Assembly: GCF_026130545.1 (NCBI RefSeq)
Contig: NZ_JAMOIM010000014.1
Location: 102,186-166,185, forward strand
Direction of reading: 5' to 3'
Length of the DNA stretch: 64,000 nt
From: Lichenifustis flavocetrariae
Lineage (GTDB): Bacteria; Pseudomonadota; Alphaproteobacteria; Rhizobiales; Beijerinckiaceae
Positions 42,839 to 51,498 of this stretch are shown one piece after another. How positions within the stretch are numbered: the first letter of the stretch is position 1; each line of letters opens with the position of its first letter. The notes beneath the pieces were generated by a model. The model saw nothing but the letters and a program-made list of their open reading frames with translations. It was not told the DNA's origin and ran no database searches. Position numbers and translations under genes: made by a program.

Positions 42839-43798
42839 TCAGAAGGCCAGTTGCCGCTTGACCAGGTCCTCGACCTTCGTGCGCTCCGCTGGTGTCAACG
42901 AAGTCAGGATGCCGTCGAGCCAGGCATCCTTGATGCCCGCCGCCCGCGCCAGGACGTGCCAGCGTGCGGCCTCGACGACGTTCTTGGCAAGGCCACGGCC
43001 GGCCGCGTAGAGCCGCGCGACCCGGTTCTCGGCGATGGGATTGCCGGCCGCGGCGGCCCGCAGAAAATACCTGGCAGCCGCCGCCTCATCCTTCGGCACG
43101 CCCTCACCATTGAACAGGATGATGGCATATTGCACGGCAGCCCCTGAATCTTGCCCGTCGGCGGCCTGTTTCAGGAGGTCGATCGCCTTGGGCAGGTTCT
43201 GGGGCACGCCGCGCCCCTGGCGATACAGCGCCGACAGGGCTTCGAGCGCATCCACGTCCCCCGCATCGGCCGCTCTCTGGAAATAGGCGGCCGCCTTGGG
43301 GAAGTCGCGCGTCTTGAGATCGCCCTGGATCGCCATGATGCCAAGGTTATAGAGCGCACCCGGATGGTCGGCTTCCGCGGCCTTTTCGAGATAGGTCTGC
43401 GCCGCGACACGATCCTTGGGCACGCCTTTGCCTTCGAGCAGCGCCATGCCATACGCGAATATGGCCTCGCGGTTGCCCTGGAGACTGGCGAGCTTGTTCC
43501 AGCGCGCCGCCTCCGCGAGGTCCTTGTTGACCGCCATCCCCTGGGCGTAAATTTCGCCCACGAGCGCCATGGCGGCGCCGTCATGCGGATTTTTCGCGAT
43601 GCGATCCATGGCCTCCTTCAAGGCCGTGGCAAAATAGCCGCGCTGAAAGGCCCCGAAGGCAAGGTCTGGAACCGGCGCGACGACACCGGCCGGCGTCTGC
43701 AAGGCGCCGAAACCGGTTGCCGTGTCTTCGGCCTGCGCCAAAGCCGGCCATGCCATCAAAAGCCCGGCCCAGCAGGCGGACCGCCTTCCGGCTGCCAT
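42839..43798 (-). CDS. Sel1-repeat (SLR) periplasmic protein
   Basis: A 319-residue protein with a signal peptide (GLLMAWPALAQAEDT) and about six Sel1/TPR-like repeats between residues 45 and 290, each with a form such as AAAYFQRAADAGDVDALEAL or AARYFLRAAAAGNPIAENRV. Sel1 proteins act as scaffolds in envelope processes and signalling. The ATG shares one base with the stop of the upstream ThiE-like gene (TGATG), so translation is coupled. Confidence 0.88.
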   Translation of the reverse strand: MAAGRRSACWAGLLMAWPALAQAEDTATGFGALQTPAGVVAPVPDLAFGAFQRGYFATALKEAMDRIAKNPHDGAAMALVGEIYAQGMAVNKDLAEAARWNKLASLQGNREAIFAYGMALLEGKGVPKDRVAAQTYLEKAAEADHPGALYNLGIMAIQGDLKTRDFPKAAAYFQRAADAGDVDALEALSALYRQGRGVPQNLPKAIDLLKQAADGQDSGAAVQYAIILFNGEGVPKDEAAAARYFLRAAAAGNPIAENRVARLYAAGRGLAKNVVEAARWHVLARAAGIKDAWLDGILTSLTPAERTKVEDLVKRQLAF

Positions 43799-44448
43799 CA
43801 CACCTGCTCCGAACCAGCAAGGCTCGCGCGTTGCGCGACGGCTTCGAGAACCGCTGCGGCGGCTGCGACAGCCGCTCCAGGTCCACGTGGATCCGTCCAC
43901 ACCGCATCCGCCAAGGCGATGAAGTCGGCGCCCGCGGTGGCCAACGGTTCCACCTCGTCCAGGCTGTGCGCCCAGGCCACGCAGGGCACCTGAAAGATTT
44001 CCGCCCACCAGGCCACATGGGCCACCCGCGCGTCGAGCGGCGGAACCTCGGCGTCGTCGCCGAACAGCAGATAATCGACCCCGCTCTCGCCCGCCATCAT
44101 GGCGTCGTCGCGCGTCAACAGCTGGCCGGCCCCAACGATGCGGTCGGGTTTCATGCTGCGAAGGGCTTGATCGAGATCGTCACCGGGCCCGCGCAGATGC
44201 ACGCCATCCGCGCCGACCGCCGCTGCGGCCCGCGTATCGTCTTCGAGCAGCAAGGCCGCGCCCTGCTCCTGCACGAGCGGCGTCAGCGCGGCCGCGACCT
44301 TGCGGCGGCGCCCATCGTCATGCGCCGGCGTCCGCAGCAGCACGCAGGCCACGTCGGCCGCCCGCAGGGCGGCCGTCAAAGCTGACACGAAGAGGCCCGC
44401 CTCGGCAACGACAGGCGTGATCAGGTAAAGACGCGCGGGTTCGGACAT
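43798..44448 (-). CDS. Thiamine-phosphate synthase-like (ThiE/TenI fold) protein
   Basis: A 216-residue TIM-barrel protein resembling ThiE. Segments in order are ARLYLITPVVAEAG, then AALLLEDDTRAAAAVGADGV with HLRG, the phosphate-loop-like GVDYLLFGDDAE and TAGADFIALADAVW. The classical ThiE motif GxDGVHLGQxD is altered to GADGVHLRGPGD, and the Gly-rich GPxFxT loop is replaced. It may therefore not be a canonical thiamine synthase; no other thi genes are nearby. It is translationally coupled to the Sel1 gene. Confidence 0.72.
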   Translation of the reverse strand: MSEPARLYLITPVVAEAGLFVSALTAALRAADVACVLLRTPAHDDGRRRKVAAALTPLVQEQGAALLLEDDTRAAAAVGADGVHLRGPGDDLDQALRSMKPDRIVGAGQLLTRDDAMMAGESGVDYLLFGDDAEVPPLDARVAHVAWWAEIFQVPCVAWAHSLDEVEPLATAGADFIALADAVWTDPRGPGAAVAAAAAVLEAVAQRASLAGSEQV

Positions 44449-44502
44449 GGGCCCCTCGAAAAGCGCGATGGTGATCGACGAGGATTCCGGCGAAACCGCG
44501 GC

Positions 44503-46290
44503 CTATTCGGCCGCCTGCCGGTGTCCATCGAACTGTAGGCGGGCCAGACGGGCATAAAGTCCGTTCTGGGCCAGCAGTTCCGCATGGGTGCCCTCTTCGA
44601 CGAGCCGGCCGCCATCGATCACCAGGATGCGGTCCGCCTTGACCACGGTCGCGAGCCGGTGCGCGATGACCAGGGTGGTACGGCCCTTCTCGAGTGTCTC
44701 GAGAGCGGATTGCACGAGCCGCTCGCTTTCCGCATCGAGCGCCGAGGTGGCTTCGTCGAGCAGCAGGACGGGCGCGTCCTTCAGCATGGCCCGCGCCACC
44801 GCGAGCCGCTGCCGTTGCCCCCCCGACAATGTCATCCCCCGTTCGCCGACGCGGGTGTCGTAGCCCTCGGGCAGGGCTTCGATAAAGGATTCGGCGGCAG
44901 CCCGTTGCGCCACCGCGTGAACCTCCGCGTCCGAGGCGTCGTCACGGCCGAACCGGAGATTGTCGGCGACGCTCGCCGAAAAGATCACGGGATCCTGCGG
45001 CACGAGCGCGAGCGCGGCGCGCAGGGCCAGCGGATCGAGCGTCTCGATCGGAACGCCGTCGAGGAGGACGCGGCCGGCCGTGGGGTCGTAGAACCGCATC
45101 AGCAATTGAAAGACCGTGGTCTTGCCAGCGCCGGACGGGCCGACGAGCGCCACCGTTTCACCCGGACGCACCGTGAAGGACAGGCCATGCAGCACGCTGG
45201 CATCCGGCCGGCCCGGATAGGCGAAACGAACGCCGTCGAACCGGATCTCGCCCCGAACAGGCGTCGGAAGAATGGCCGGATGCGCGGGCGCCGCGATGCG
45301 CGGCACGACAGCGAGCAATTCGCCGATCCGGCCCGCGGCGCCACCTGCCGCCGACAATTCACTCCACACTTCGCTCAATTGGCCGAGCGACGACGCACCC
45401 AACACGGCATAAAGAACGAATTGCGACAGGAGGCCACCCGACATGCGCCCCGCGATCACGTCATGGGCGCCGAGCCACAACACCGCCACCACGCTCGCAA
45501 AGGCGAGGAAGATCGCGGCCGCGGTGAGTGTGGCGCGCGCGCCGATGGCCTCTGCCATGGCCCGATAGGCAGCCTCGATCGCGGCGGCATAGCGGGTCCT
45601 GGTCGCCCTTTCCGCCCCGAAGGCCTGCAACACCCGAACCGCACCGAGGTGCTCGGCCGCGAAGGCGGTCGCGTCGGCCAGGCGATCCTGCGCACGACGC
45701 GACCGCCGGCCGACCGAGCGGCCGGAGATGACGAGCGGCAGTACGATCACCGGGATGGCGACCAACACCAGCACGGAGAGTTTCGCGCTCGAAAAGACCA
45801 TCATGGCGATGGCGCCCGCGAACAGGAACAGATTGCGCAGGGCCACCGAAGCGGAAGAGCCGAAAGTCGCTTTGAGCTGCGTCGTGTCTGCGGTCAGGCG
45901 GGAGATGAGTTCACCCGTTTGGGCCGTGTCGAAGAAGCTCGCGTCGAGCCCGCTCAAATGGGCGAAAAGGTCGCGCCGTAGGTCGGCCACGACCCGCTCA
46001 CCCAGCGTCATCACGAGGTAGTAGCGGGCGCCCGAGGCGATCGCCAGCACGGCGACGATGCCCAGCATGGCTCCGAAATAGGCGTTGATGAGGCCGGCCT
46101 TCTCGGGTTGGAAGCCGAAGTCGATCATGCGCCGGACCGCCTGGGGCACGCTGAGGGTCGCGGCCGATGCCAGCCCCAGCGAGACGAGCGCCGCCACGAT
46201 CCTCCCCTTGTAGCGGAACCCGTAGGGCAACAGCGGTTTCAGACTGGCCAGTACGGCGGTGGGTCTGGCGGAAGCAGAGCGTTTTTTCAA
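44503..46290 (-). CDS. ABC transporter, fused membrane and ATP-binding domains (MsbA/LmrA type)
   Basis: A 595-residue half transporter of the exporter class. Six membrane helices (about residues 20-315) precede the ATPase, which shows Walker A ALVGPSGAGKTTVFQLLMR (near 390), Q-loop VPQDPVIFSASVADNLRFG, signature MTLSGGQRQRLAVARAM, Walker B VLLLDEATSALDAES and the switch His in TTLVIAHRLATV. It works as a homodimer exporting lipids or hydrophobic compounds. An ABC-type exporter of this subgroup (often annotated MsbA-related) is common in Hyphomicrobiales. It is divergent from rpmE. Confidence 0.93.
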   Translation of the reverse strand: MKKRSASARPTAVLASLKPLLPYGFRYKGRIVAALVSLGLASAATLSVPQAVRRMIDFGFQPEKAGLINAYFGAMLGIVAVLAIASGARYYLVMTLGERVVADLRRDLFAHLSGLDASFFDTAQTGELISRLTADTTQLKATFGSSASVALRNLFLFAGAIAMMVFSSAKLSVLVLVAIPVIVLPLVISGRSVGRRSRRAQDRLADATAFAAEHLGAVRVLQAFGAERATRTRYAAAIEAAYRAMAEAIGARATLTAAAIFLAFASVVAVLWLGAHDVIAGRMSGGLLSQFVLYAVLGASSLGQLSEVWSELSAAGGAAGRIGELLAVVPRIAAPAHPAILPTPVRGEIRFDGVRFAYPGRPDASVLHGLSFTVRPGETVALVGPSGAGKTTVFQLLMRFYDPTAGRVLLDGVPIETLDPLALRAALALVPQDPVIFSASVADNLRFGRDDASDAEVHAVAQRAAAESFIEALPEGYDTRVGERGMTLSGGQRQRLAVARAMLKDAPVLLLDEATSALDAESERLVQSALETLEKGRTTLVIAHRLATVVKADRILVIDGGRLVEEGTHAELLAQNGLYARLARLQFDGHRQAAE

Positions 46291-46485
46291 CGGACCGATC
46301 AGCGTTGCGGCGGCGGCCTGCCGTCAAAGGAACGTGTAGTCTCAGATTAGAGCGTTTCAAAGTCACGTGGAAAAGATTGTGCGCTGCGCCCGCCTGCGCT
46401 ATAGCGGCGCAACTTTTTCTGAATCGCGGATTGCTGTTCCGGGGTCGCGAGCCCCATTTGGCGCGCGACAACCCGAAGGTGGACC

Positions 46486-46716
46486 ATGAAGGCTGCGACA
46501 CACCCCAACTATCACATGATCAAGGTCGTTATGACCAATGGCACCGAGTTCATGACGCGGTCGACCCTCGGCAAGGAAGGCGACACGCTGAACCTCGACA
46601 TCGACCCCAACACCCACCCGGCCTGGACCGGCGGCTCACAGCAGCTGATGGATCGCGGCGGCCGTCTGTCGCGCTTCAACTCGCGCTTCTCGGGCCTGAG
46701 CTTCGGCAAGAAGTAA
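46486..46716 (+). CDS. rpmE: 50S ribosomal protein L31
   Basis: A 76-residue L31 of the zinc-free type: the CxxC pairs of the zinc-binding form are absent. Typical segments are [39 protein letters not shown] and [17 protein letters not shown]. It is part of the large-subunit central protuberance. The gene stands alone with a good terminator behind it. Confidence 0.96.
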   Translation: MKAATHPNYHMIKVVMTNGTEFMTRSTLGKEGDTLNLDIDPNTHPAWTGGSQQLMDRGGRLSRFNSRFSGLSFGKK

Positions 46717-46738
46717 CCCTTGCTGGTTCAATGTTTCC

Positions 46739-46769
46739 GGGCGGTGCCGCGAGATGGCGCCGCCCTTTT
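46739..46769 (+). terminator. Rho-independent terminator of rpmE
   Basis: A 10-base stem (GGGCGGTGCC with GGCGCCGCCC, one G-T pair) and a 7-base loop, followed by TTTT. It begins 22 bases after the rpmE stop. Confidence 0.85.
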
Positions 46770-46996
46770 GGTTTATATGTGCCGTTTCCTGGTGACGAGG
46801 GATCCCAAAGGATCGAGGTCATCGGTACGATTGGGTCGACGCCGCGGAGCGGGTACACGCGGGCTGGCTCTTTTGCCGTCGTCTCAGGCGGAGACCAAGT
46901 CGGGACGCAGGCATCCTTCGCTTCCCATATGTGACTTCGTGACCGAGGCGGGGTAGCTGCCTTGCGGCCATCTCCGTGCGGCCTCGCTGTTCGATG

Positions 46997-47938
46997 TCAG
47001 CGCGATGTCCGACGTGCCGCGAGCCCCAAATGAGCCGCCACGGCGCAGAAGACGATGAGGCCACCCAGGATCGTGCCACTGCTTGGGACCTCGGCAAAGG
47101 CGAGCCAAACCCACAAGGGCGCGAGCGGCGCGTCGAGCGCGCCGATAAGTGCGGTCTCGACAGGCGGCAGCAGACGGGCTCCCAGGGTGAAGAGCGCGAG
47201 CCCCGTGGCCGAGTTGACGAGCCCAAACAGCGCCAGGAGAAACAGATCGGCACCGTTGAGAGCGAGAGGTTGGGCGAACGGCCAACACACAAGCCCACTC
47301 AACAGGGCGGAGAGGGCCGCCGCCGCGAGAGCCGGCATATCTCCGAAGCGGCGCGCCAGCACCATCATTCCGGCCATGCCGGCCGTCATACCGAGCGCCA
47401 GCATGTCGCCGGACAAACCGCCATCGTGCCCGAGACCGACCATGACGATCACGCCGATGAGCGCCGCGATGCTCGCAACGACCGCGGATCGCGATGGAAT
47501 GTCCCTCAACACAATCCAGCCCAGCGCCGCGGCGAAGAACGGAACGGTGGCGTAGATCACGGCGACATGGGCGACCGTGGTGTGCCGGAGGGACGCGATG
47601 AACAGCACCATGCCGCCCGCCGAAAGGACCGCATAGAGGCACCCGGCCCGGCCCAGTCGAAGAAAGTCACGACAAGCGTCGCGTCCCTCGATCGTGAGCG
47701 CAACGGCTGCGATGCCAAGAGCGCCGAAGAGGCCGCGCCACACCAGCATGGTCCAGGTGTCCAAATGGATGAGGCGGGTAAAGAACCCGGCCATACTCCA
47801 GGCAACCGCTGATCCCATGACCTGAACCAGGCCGAGCCGATACTGCGCCCGATGGCGATCGACGGTGGGGTCAGACCGAGGAGCGCCCTTTCCAGTCACC
47901 GGTCGTGTTCCACCAGCGATTTGGGTTTTTCCTGTCAT
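46997..47938 (-). CDS. DMT family (EamA domain) transporter
   Basis: A 313-residue membrane protein with ten predicted helices in two EamA repeats. Repeat 1 begins GSAVAWSMAGFFTRLIHLDT with MLVWRGLFGALGIAAVAL and ends HTTVAHVAVIYATVPFFAAA; repeat 2 ends LLPPVETALIGALDAPLAPL then VWLAFAEVPSSGTILGG. Such exporters move metabolites or amino acids. The ATG at 47938 would overlap the upstream YqfO-like gene by 68 bases; an internal ATG at 47818 just before the first helix avoids this and cannot be excluded. Confidence 0.85.
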   Translation of the reverse strand: MTGKTQIAGGTRPVTGKGAPRSDPTVDRHRAQYRLGLVQVMGSAVAWSMAGFFTRLIHLDTWTMLVWRGLFGALGIAAVALTIEGRDACRDFLRLGRAGCLYAVLSAGGMVLFIASLRHTTVAHVAVIYATVPFFAAALGWIVLRDIPSRSAVVASIAALIGVIVMVGLGHDGGLSGDMLALGMTAGMAGMMVLARRFGDMPALAAAALSALLSGLVCWPFAQPLALNGADLFLLALFGLVNSATGLALFTLGARLLPPVETALIGALDAPLAPLWVWLAFAEVPSSGTILGGLIVFCAVAAHLGLAARRTSR

Positions 47939-48311
47939 CGTGCCCCTTCGATCGGCTTGCGAGAATGGATTGGAGGCGGATGACCGGCTCCTGGTAGCTG
48001 TGAACCTGAAAGACGGCCTCGACCACTTTTTCGGTGAGATCCCGGTCATCCGGCAATTCGAAGCTGACCTCGACGACACCGGGGCGGGAGCGGATGTCCG
48101 CTTCCGCCCCGGCAGCGGCACCTTCGAGGGGCCGATATCGTTCCGTTCCCGGGCCGCTCACGAAGGCGTTGCTGTCGTAAGCACCCATGACGAGCGGCGT
48201 GATCGCGGTAACCGCTGCCATGATGCGTTCGACGTCTTCGACCGGCGTCTGCACCGTCATGAGCAGCAACGGACGCATGGTGACGGAATAAGTTTCGAAG
48301 CCGCTCGCCAT
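47871..48311 (-). CDS. YqfO/NIF3-insert-like protein
   Basis: A protein of about 146 residues whose middle follows the YqfO pattern: VEDVERIMAAVTAITPLVMG with AYDSNAFVSGPGTERYRPLE, then VVEVSFELPDDRDLTEKVVE and HSYQEPVIRL. This corresponds to the G-x-Y...G-x-G-x-F-x-P...E...H-x-Y-E-E-P order of the PII/CutA-like insert found in NIF3-family proteins and as free-standing proteins. The function is unknown. The start may be 48311 (MASGFETYS), 48278 (MRPLLLMTV) or 48347. It diverges from a YafY-type regulator with a strong palindrome between them. Confidence 0.65.
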   Translation of the reverse strand: MASGFETYSVTMRPLLLMTVQTPVEDVERIMAAVTAITPLVMGAYDSNAFVSGPGTERYRPLEGAAAGAEADIRSRPGVVEVSFELPDDRDLTEKVVEAVFQVHSYQEPVIRLQSILASRSKGHDDRKNPNRWWNTTGDWKGRSSV

Positions 48312-48359
48312 GGTGTCCGCTCCGCTTGTCGTGAGTGAAACGATCATAGGCGAGCCCCA

Positions 48360-48377
48360 CTGACAGCGCTCTGTCAG
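48360..48377. promoter_or_regulatory. Inverted repeat between YqfO-like gene and YafY-type regulator
   Basis: CTGACAG (48360-48366), CGCT, CTGTCAG (48371-48377): a perfect 7-base inverted repeat with a 4-base spacer in the 100-base gap between the divergent genes. This is a good candidate for the operator of the regulator at 48413. Confidence 0.65.
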
Positions 48378-48412
48378 CAGTGTTCGTGCTAAAGTGCTGG
48401 CGGAGACTCGCC

Positions 48413-49090
48413 ATGCGCCGATCCAGCCGGCTTTTTGAGATCATCCAGGTTCTGCGGCGTGCGCCGGCGCCAATGCCGGCACACGTCATCGCGGCCACGC
48501 TGGAAGTGAACAAGCGGACGGTTTACCGCGATATCGCCACGCTCCAGGCCATGCGGGTGCCGATTCAAGGCGAAGCGGGCATCGGCTATGTGATGCGGCG
48601 CGGCTTCGATTTGCCGCCCCTGATGTTTACGGTCGAGGAACTTGAGGCGGTCGTTGTCGGGCTCGCTCTCCTTGACCGAACCCGCGACGACGGGCTGCGG
48701 CTGGCCGCGGCACGCGTGCGCCAGAAGCTTGCCGACGTTGTTCCTCCGCAAGCCGGCTCTCTCAATGAGGTTGCGCTCCGCACCTCCTCCTGGAGCAACA
48801 TTCCGTCGTCAGAGACGGATTGCGGGTTGGTGCGCCGTGCCATCCGCGAAGAGCGCAAGCTGCGTTTCGACTACCGAAACGTCTCGGCGCAGAGCACGAC
48901 CCGCACCGTCATGCCGCTGACCCTCACCTATTGGATCGACGGCATCGTGCTCGGTGGCTGGTGCGAGTTGCGCGCCGACTATCGACATTTCAGAGTCGAT
49001 CGTATGAGCTCTTGCACCTTCACCGGCGACTCTTTCGTCGGCGAGGGAAAGCGGCTCCGGCAGGCATGGGAGAATTCAGGCCAAGCTTAG
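48413..49090 (+). CDS. YafY family (HTH + WYL domain) transcriptional regulator
   Basis: A 225-residue regulator. The N-terminal HTH_11 domain (RRSSRLFEIIQVLRRAPAPM, then EVNKRTVYRDIATLQAM) is followed by a WYL domain with EERKLRFDYRNVSAQSTTRT and VMPLTLTYWIDGIVLGGWCE, then YRHFRVDRMSSCTFTG. Homologues in this group repress neighbouring glyoxalase or small-protein genes in response to a ligand bound by the WYL domain. The divergent YqfO-like gene is the likely target, through the inverted repeat at 48360-48377. The frame also opens at a GTG at 48380. Confidence 0.88.
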   Translation: MRRSSRLFEIIQVLRRAPAPMPAHVIAATLEVNKRTVYRDIATLQAMRVPIQGEAGIGYVMRRGFDLPPLMFTVEELEAVVVGLALLDRTRDDGLRLAAARVRQKLADVVPPQAGSLNEVALRTSSWSNIPSSETDCGLVRRAIREERKLRFDYRNVSAQSTTRTVMPLTLTYWIDGIVLGGWCELRADYRHFRVDRMSSCTFTGDSFVGEGKRLRQAWENSGQA

Positions 49091-49125
49091 GATACTACTC
49101 CGCATCGCGTCGAACAGGGTGGCGT

Positions 49126-49395
49126 CTACGCAGGCTGAGCAGGAACCAGGTAGACTTCGATCCAGGGATTGCGATGCCCCGCATCGAACAGGTTGTTGGC
49201 AAGACGTTCGTACAAAGGCCGGTTCAGCTCGAACATGGCCAAAAGGTCTTCATCGCTCGTGGCCGCATGATCTGCCATCGCGGTGATTGCCGAACGAAAA
49301 GCATGGCATCGGACACGCTCCCCGTAATGATCCATCGTGAAGCGTATGCCGAAGGCATCGACTTCGGCGGGTTCATCGATATGGGTCAAAGGCAT
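49126..49395 (-). CDS. DUF1488 family protein
   Basis: An 89-residue protein fitting DUF1488: a strand with VDAFGIRFTMDHYGERVRCH, then AITAMADHAATSDEDLLAMF, ELNRPLYERLANNLFDAG and a final strand WIEVYLVP. The family is common in Hyphomicrobiales and Burkholderia and its function is unknown. GGAGCC lies a few bases before the chosen ATG at 49395; the frame is open upstream to 49545. Confidence 0.65.
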   Translation of the reverse strand: MPLTHIDEPAEVDAFGIRFTMDHYGERVRCHAFRSAITAMADHAATSDEDLLAMFELNRPLYERLANNLFDAGHRNPWIEVYLVPAQPA

Positions 49396-49833
49396 TGCTG
49401 GCTCCGGATTGCTGCGCAGCATAGCACTGGCGGCTCCCTTTGCTTCATGCTGCGTCCCGCTAGATCCTTGGCGGTCCAAATCCAGACCCCTGCGTGTCCA
49501 AACGGGGCTATGCCTGATGCGCGGAACTGCCGAACGGATGCTCAACGAACTCGCGGCGGCATCCCAGTCGCGTCAGCTTGTCCTCGCACTTGGGGTCACA
49601 ACACGAAAGTGAGGTTTACCTACACCAAGCGCGAACGGATGCTGAACGACCGGCTTTGGTGGAAAGTTGCCATTGACGGACTGGCCGAAAGTCGACATTC
49701 CGCTTTGCGTCCAAGGCGATCGATTGCGTACATAGAGCCAGAGACCTAGACAGAAGGAGCCGCGTCGACAAAGGGCGTGGTCGCTCGCAACATATAGGTG
49801 CAGCCGATGCTGCCGATATACTTCTCGTAGGCG
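49396..49833. other. Gene-poor intergenic region
   Basis: About 440 bases with no supported gene, including one arm (49584-49636) of a diverged inverted repeat whose partner lies at 51321-51374. Open frames here overlap and look like shadows. Confidence 0.4.
49584..49636 (+). repeat. Diverged inverted repeat, left arm
   Basis: About 53 bases, containing CACAACACGAAAGTGAGG, that match the reverse complement of 51321-51374 at roughly three quarters of positions with one gap (estimated by eye). In frame both encode variants of HxTKxRFxYxK. The two arms bracket the gene at 49984. Confidence 0.45.
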
Positions 49834-49855
49834 GTCTGTGATCTGCATCACAGAC
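49834..49855. promoter_or_regulatory. Perfect CRP/FNR-like palindrome
   Basis: A 22-base perfect palindrome (9-base arms GTCTGTGAT / ATCACAGAC around CTGC) containing TGTGA-N6-TCACA, the consensus for CRP-family regulators. It is centred about 139 bases upstream of the gene at 49984, so a promoter for that gene is likely just downstream of it. Confidence 0.7.
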
Positions 49856-49983
49856 AAGGAGATGAGTTACGTTGAAAATGGCGAGCGTCAATCCTTCTGA
49901 TTGATGAGGTCAGTGATGTCAGCAGGCGGTGATCATCACCCCTGATGCCACGGCGACGTTCGATGTGCAGATAGGAGGAAGCG

Positions 49984-50967
49984 ATGGGGGCCGAGTTCAC
50001 CGAGCTCGAGGTCTTGAGCTACAGGCAACAGCTTCCTCTGTTCCCGGAAATTTTTAATTTTCAAGCGGTTCTGCCGAGCAGCGTGGCGCCATTTTTGGTC
50101 AGCCCTTTCTCCCCGGATGCGAAACTCGCCGGAGGTGTCGCCACAGGGGCGATGATAAAACTCCGATTGGAAATCCAGAAGGACGGCGCGACATTCTGGG
50201 TCGGCGCGGCAGTGCCCGAGGGGACCACTGACTTTTCTCGATGCTATATCTACTTCTACCCCGACACGCTTCCGAGCGACGGCGGTTACAAGACCTTTTC
50301 CGGAGGGACCTGGACGGGACTCGAAAAAAATTACCTCCAGAGCCTCGGCGCGCAAATGGCGGCCGCGAAGAAGATGACCCTCATCGTACCCTACACGACC
50401 AATGCGTCGCACAACGCGAAACACAATCTTTTTGCAAGTCTAGGCGTCGAAACACTCAACGACATCATGACCGCGATCCAAATGGAAATCAGTCGGGACC
50501 CCATTGCGATGGCTGTTGGAGAGGCAGTGAAAGTGCAGAAGAGATCGCTGAAGGCAATTGGCGTTGCCAGCTTCTCTTCCGGCGTGAATCATCTCAACCG
50601 GTTCGTCAATAACATCGGCAGCAGCGGGCTCATTCGCGAGATAATAGATTTCGATGGCCAGCACATAAGACCAGGAGGCCGTCCTCTGAAGCCGGGATCC
50701 CGTAGTGTTCACCTGACCACGCCAGTGCTTAGCGGCGCGGTGAACTGGTGGATAACGCAGAATCCGCACCCTTTGGAGGCTATAAAGGGCAGCGTGCCGT
50801 TGGATGGCTCGACGCGGAATCCATTGGCGAAGCCGCGAGGATGGATTTACATCCCTTCAGAGGCATTCAGTCGGGTAAGCGCTGATAGGACCGTGGGCGA
50901 TGAAACGCATGACAAGATCGGGCGTATGATGCTTTGGACCATGATGCTGCTCAGCAAACTTTCCTGA
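49984..50967 (+). CDS. Protein of unknown function with a Ser nucleophile-elbow-like motif
   Basis: A 327-residue protein without a family I recognise and without a signal peptide. It has a perfect AGGAGG ribosome site. About residues 192-200 read IGVASFSSG, where S-F-S-S-G fits the small-x-Ser-x-small nucleophile elbow of alpha/beta hydrolases. The next strand is REIIDFDG (Asp 222/224), and a His lies at residue 309 in DETHDKIGRMM, so a Ser-Asp-His triad is conceivable. The preceding strand MTLIVPYTT would fit beta-5-like topology. The base composition is lower in GC than the neighbours, and the gene stands alone behind a CRP-like palindrome and between diverged repeats, which suggests transfer. 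Confidence 0.7.
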   Translation: MGAEFTELEVLSYRQQLPLFPEIFNFQAVLPSSVAPFLVSPFSPDAKLAGGVATGAMIKLRLEIQKDGATFWVGAAVPEGTTDFSRCYIYFYPDTLPSDGGYKTFSGGTWTGLEKNYLQSLGAQMAAAKKMTLIVPYTTNASHNAKHNLFASLGVETLNDIMTAIQMEISRDPIAMAVGEAVKVQKRSLKAIGVASFSSGVNHLNRFVNNIGSSGLIREIIDFDGQHIRPGGRPLKPGSRSVHLTTPVLSGAVNWWITQNPHPLEAIKGSVPLDGSTRNPLAKPRGWIYIPSEAFSRVSADRTVGDETHDKIGRMMLWTMMLLSKLS

Positions 50968-51498
50968 GCGCTTTTGGGACGGTAGCGACAGTGCTCGTTC
51001 AGGACTGGCGTCGTGGCTCACCCTCCTCCGCCTGCATCCATGACTGGAATACCGTCCTTAGCGTCCAAAGCAAGGCGTGTGAGGACGGCGAGCCGCTGCT
51101 GGCCAATTGCGGGCCGAGGCGATCGCAACCTCGCCGTCTTTCAAGCGAGCCTCCGGGAAGCGGCTCAAGACCGGGCGCTCTAAACGTTCGACGAGTGTCG
51201 GGAGCGGGCCGTTGGCATTGAAACGCTGGTCTGACGATCAGCGCCGAAGTGTCCGACAGCCTAAGGATACGACGGGTAGCCGAACACATCCGGCTTGGGA
51301 CGGAGTTGCGGACACGTTCTGTTCGCCCTTAGCGTACGCGAAACGCATTTTCGTGTGGTGCCCCTCACTTGCGATTGGACCCGTCGGACGGGCGGTCGCA
51401 GCCCGGCCATTTCCTCGGATTTCCAAGCGAATCGCCGGCGAAACGCATGTCGGCTCGACCGTACTGGGGCGCCCAGGCGGATATCGGAGGCAACGGTC
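50968..51498. other. Gene-poor intergenic region
   Basis: About 530 bases between the unknown gene and the RND pump, with no supported gene. It contains the right arm (51321-51374) of the diverged inverted repeat. Several short frames on both strands are mutually overlapping. Confidence 0.4.
51321..51374 (-). repeat. Diverged inverted repeat, right arm
   Basis: Partner of 49584-49636 in opposite orientation, 54 bases with CACCACACGAAAATGCG at its core. Estimated by eye; the divergence suggests an old dispersed repeat and not a recent transposition. Confidence 0.45.

Noticed and set aside
44584..45981. An open plus-strand frame of 465 codons
   Set aside because: Antisense shadow of the ABC exporter gene.
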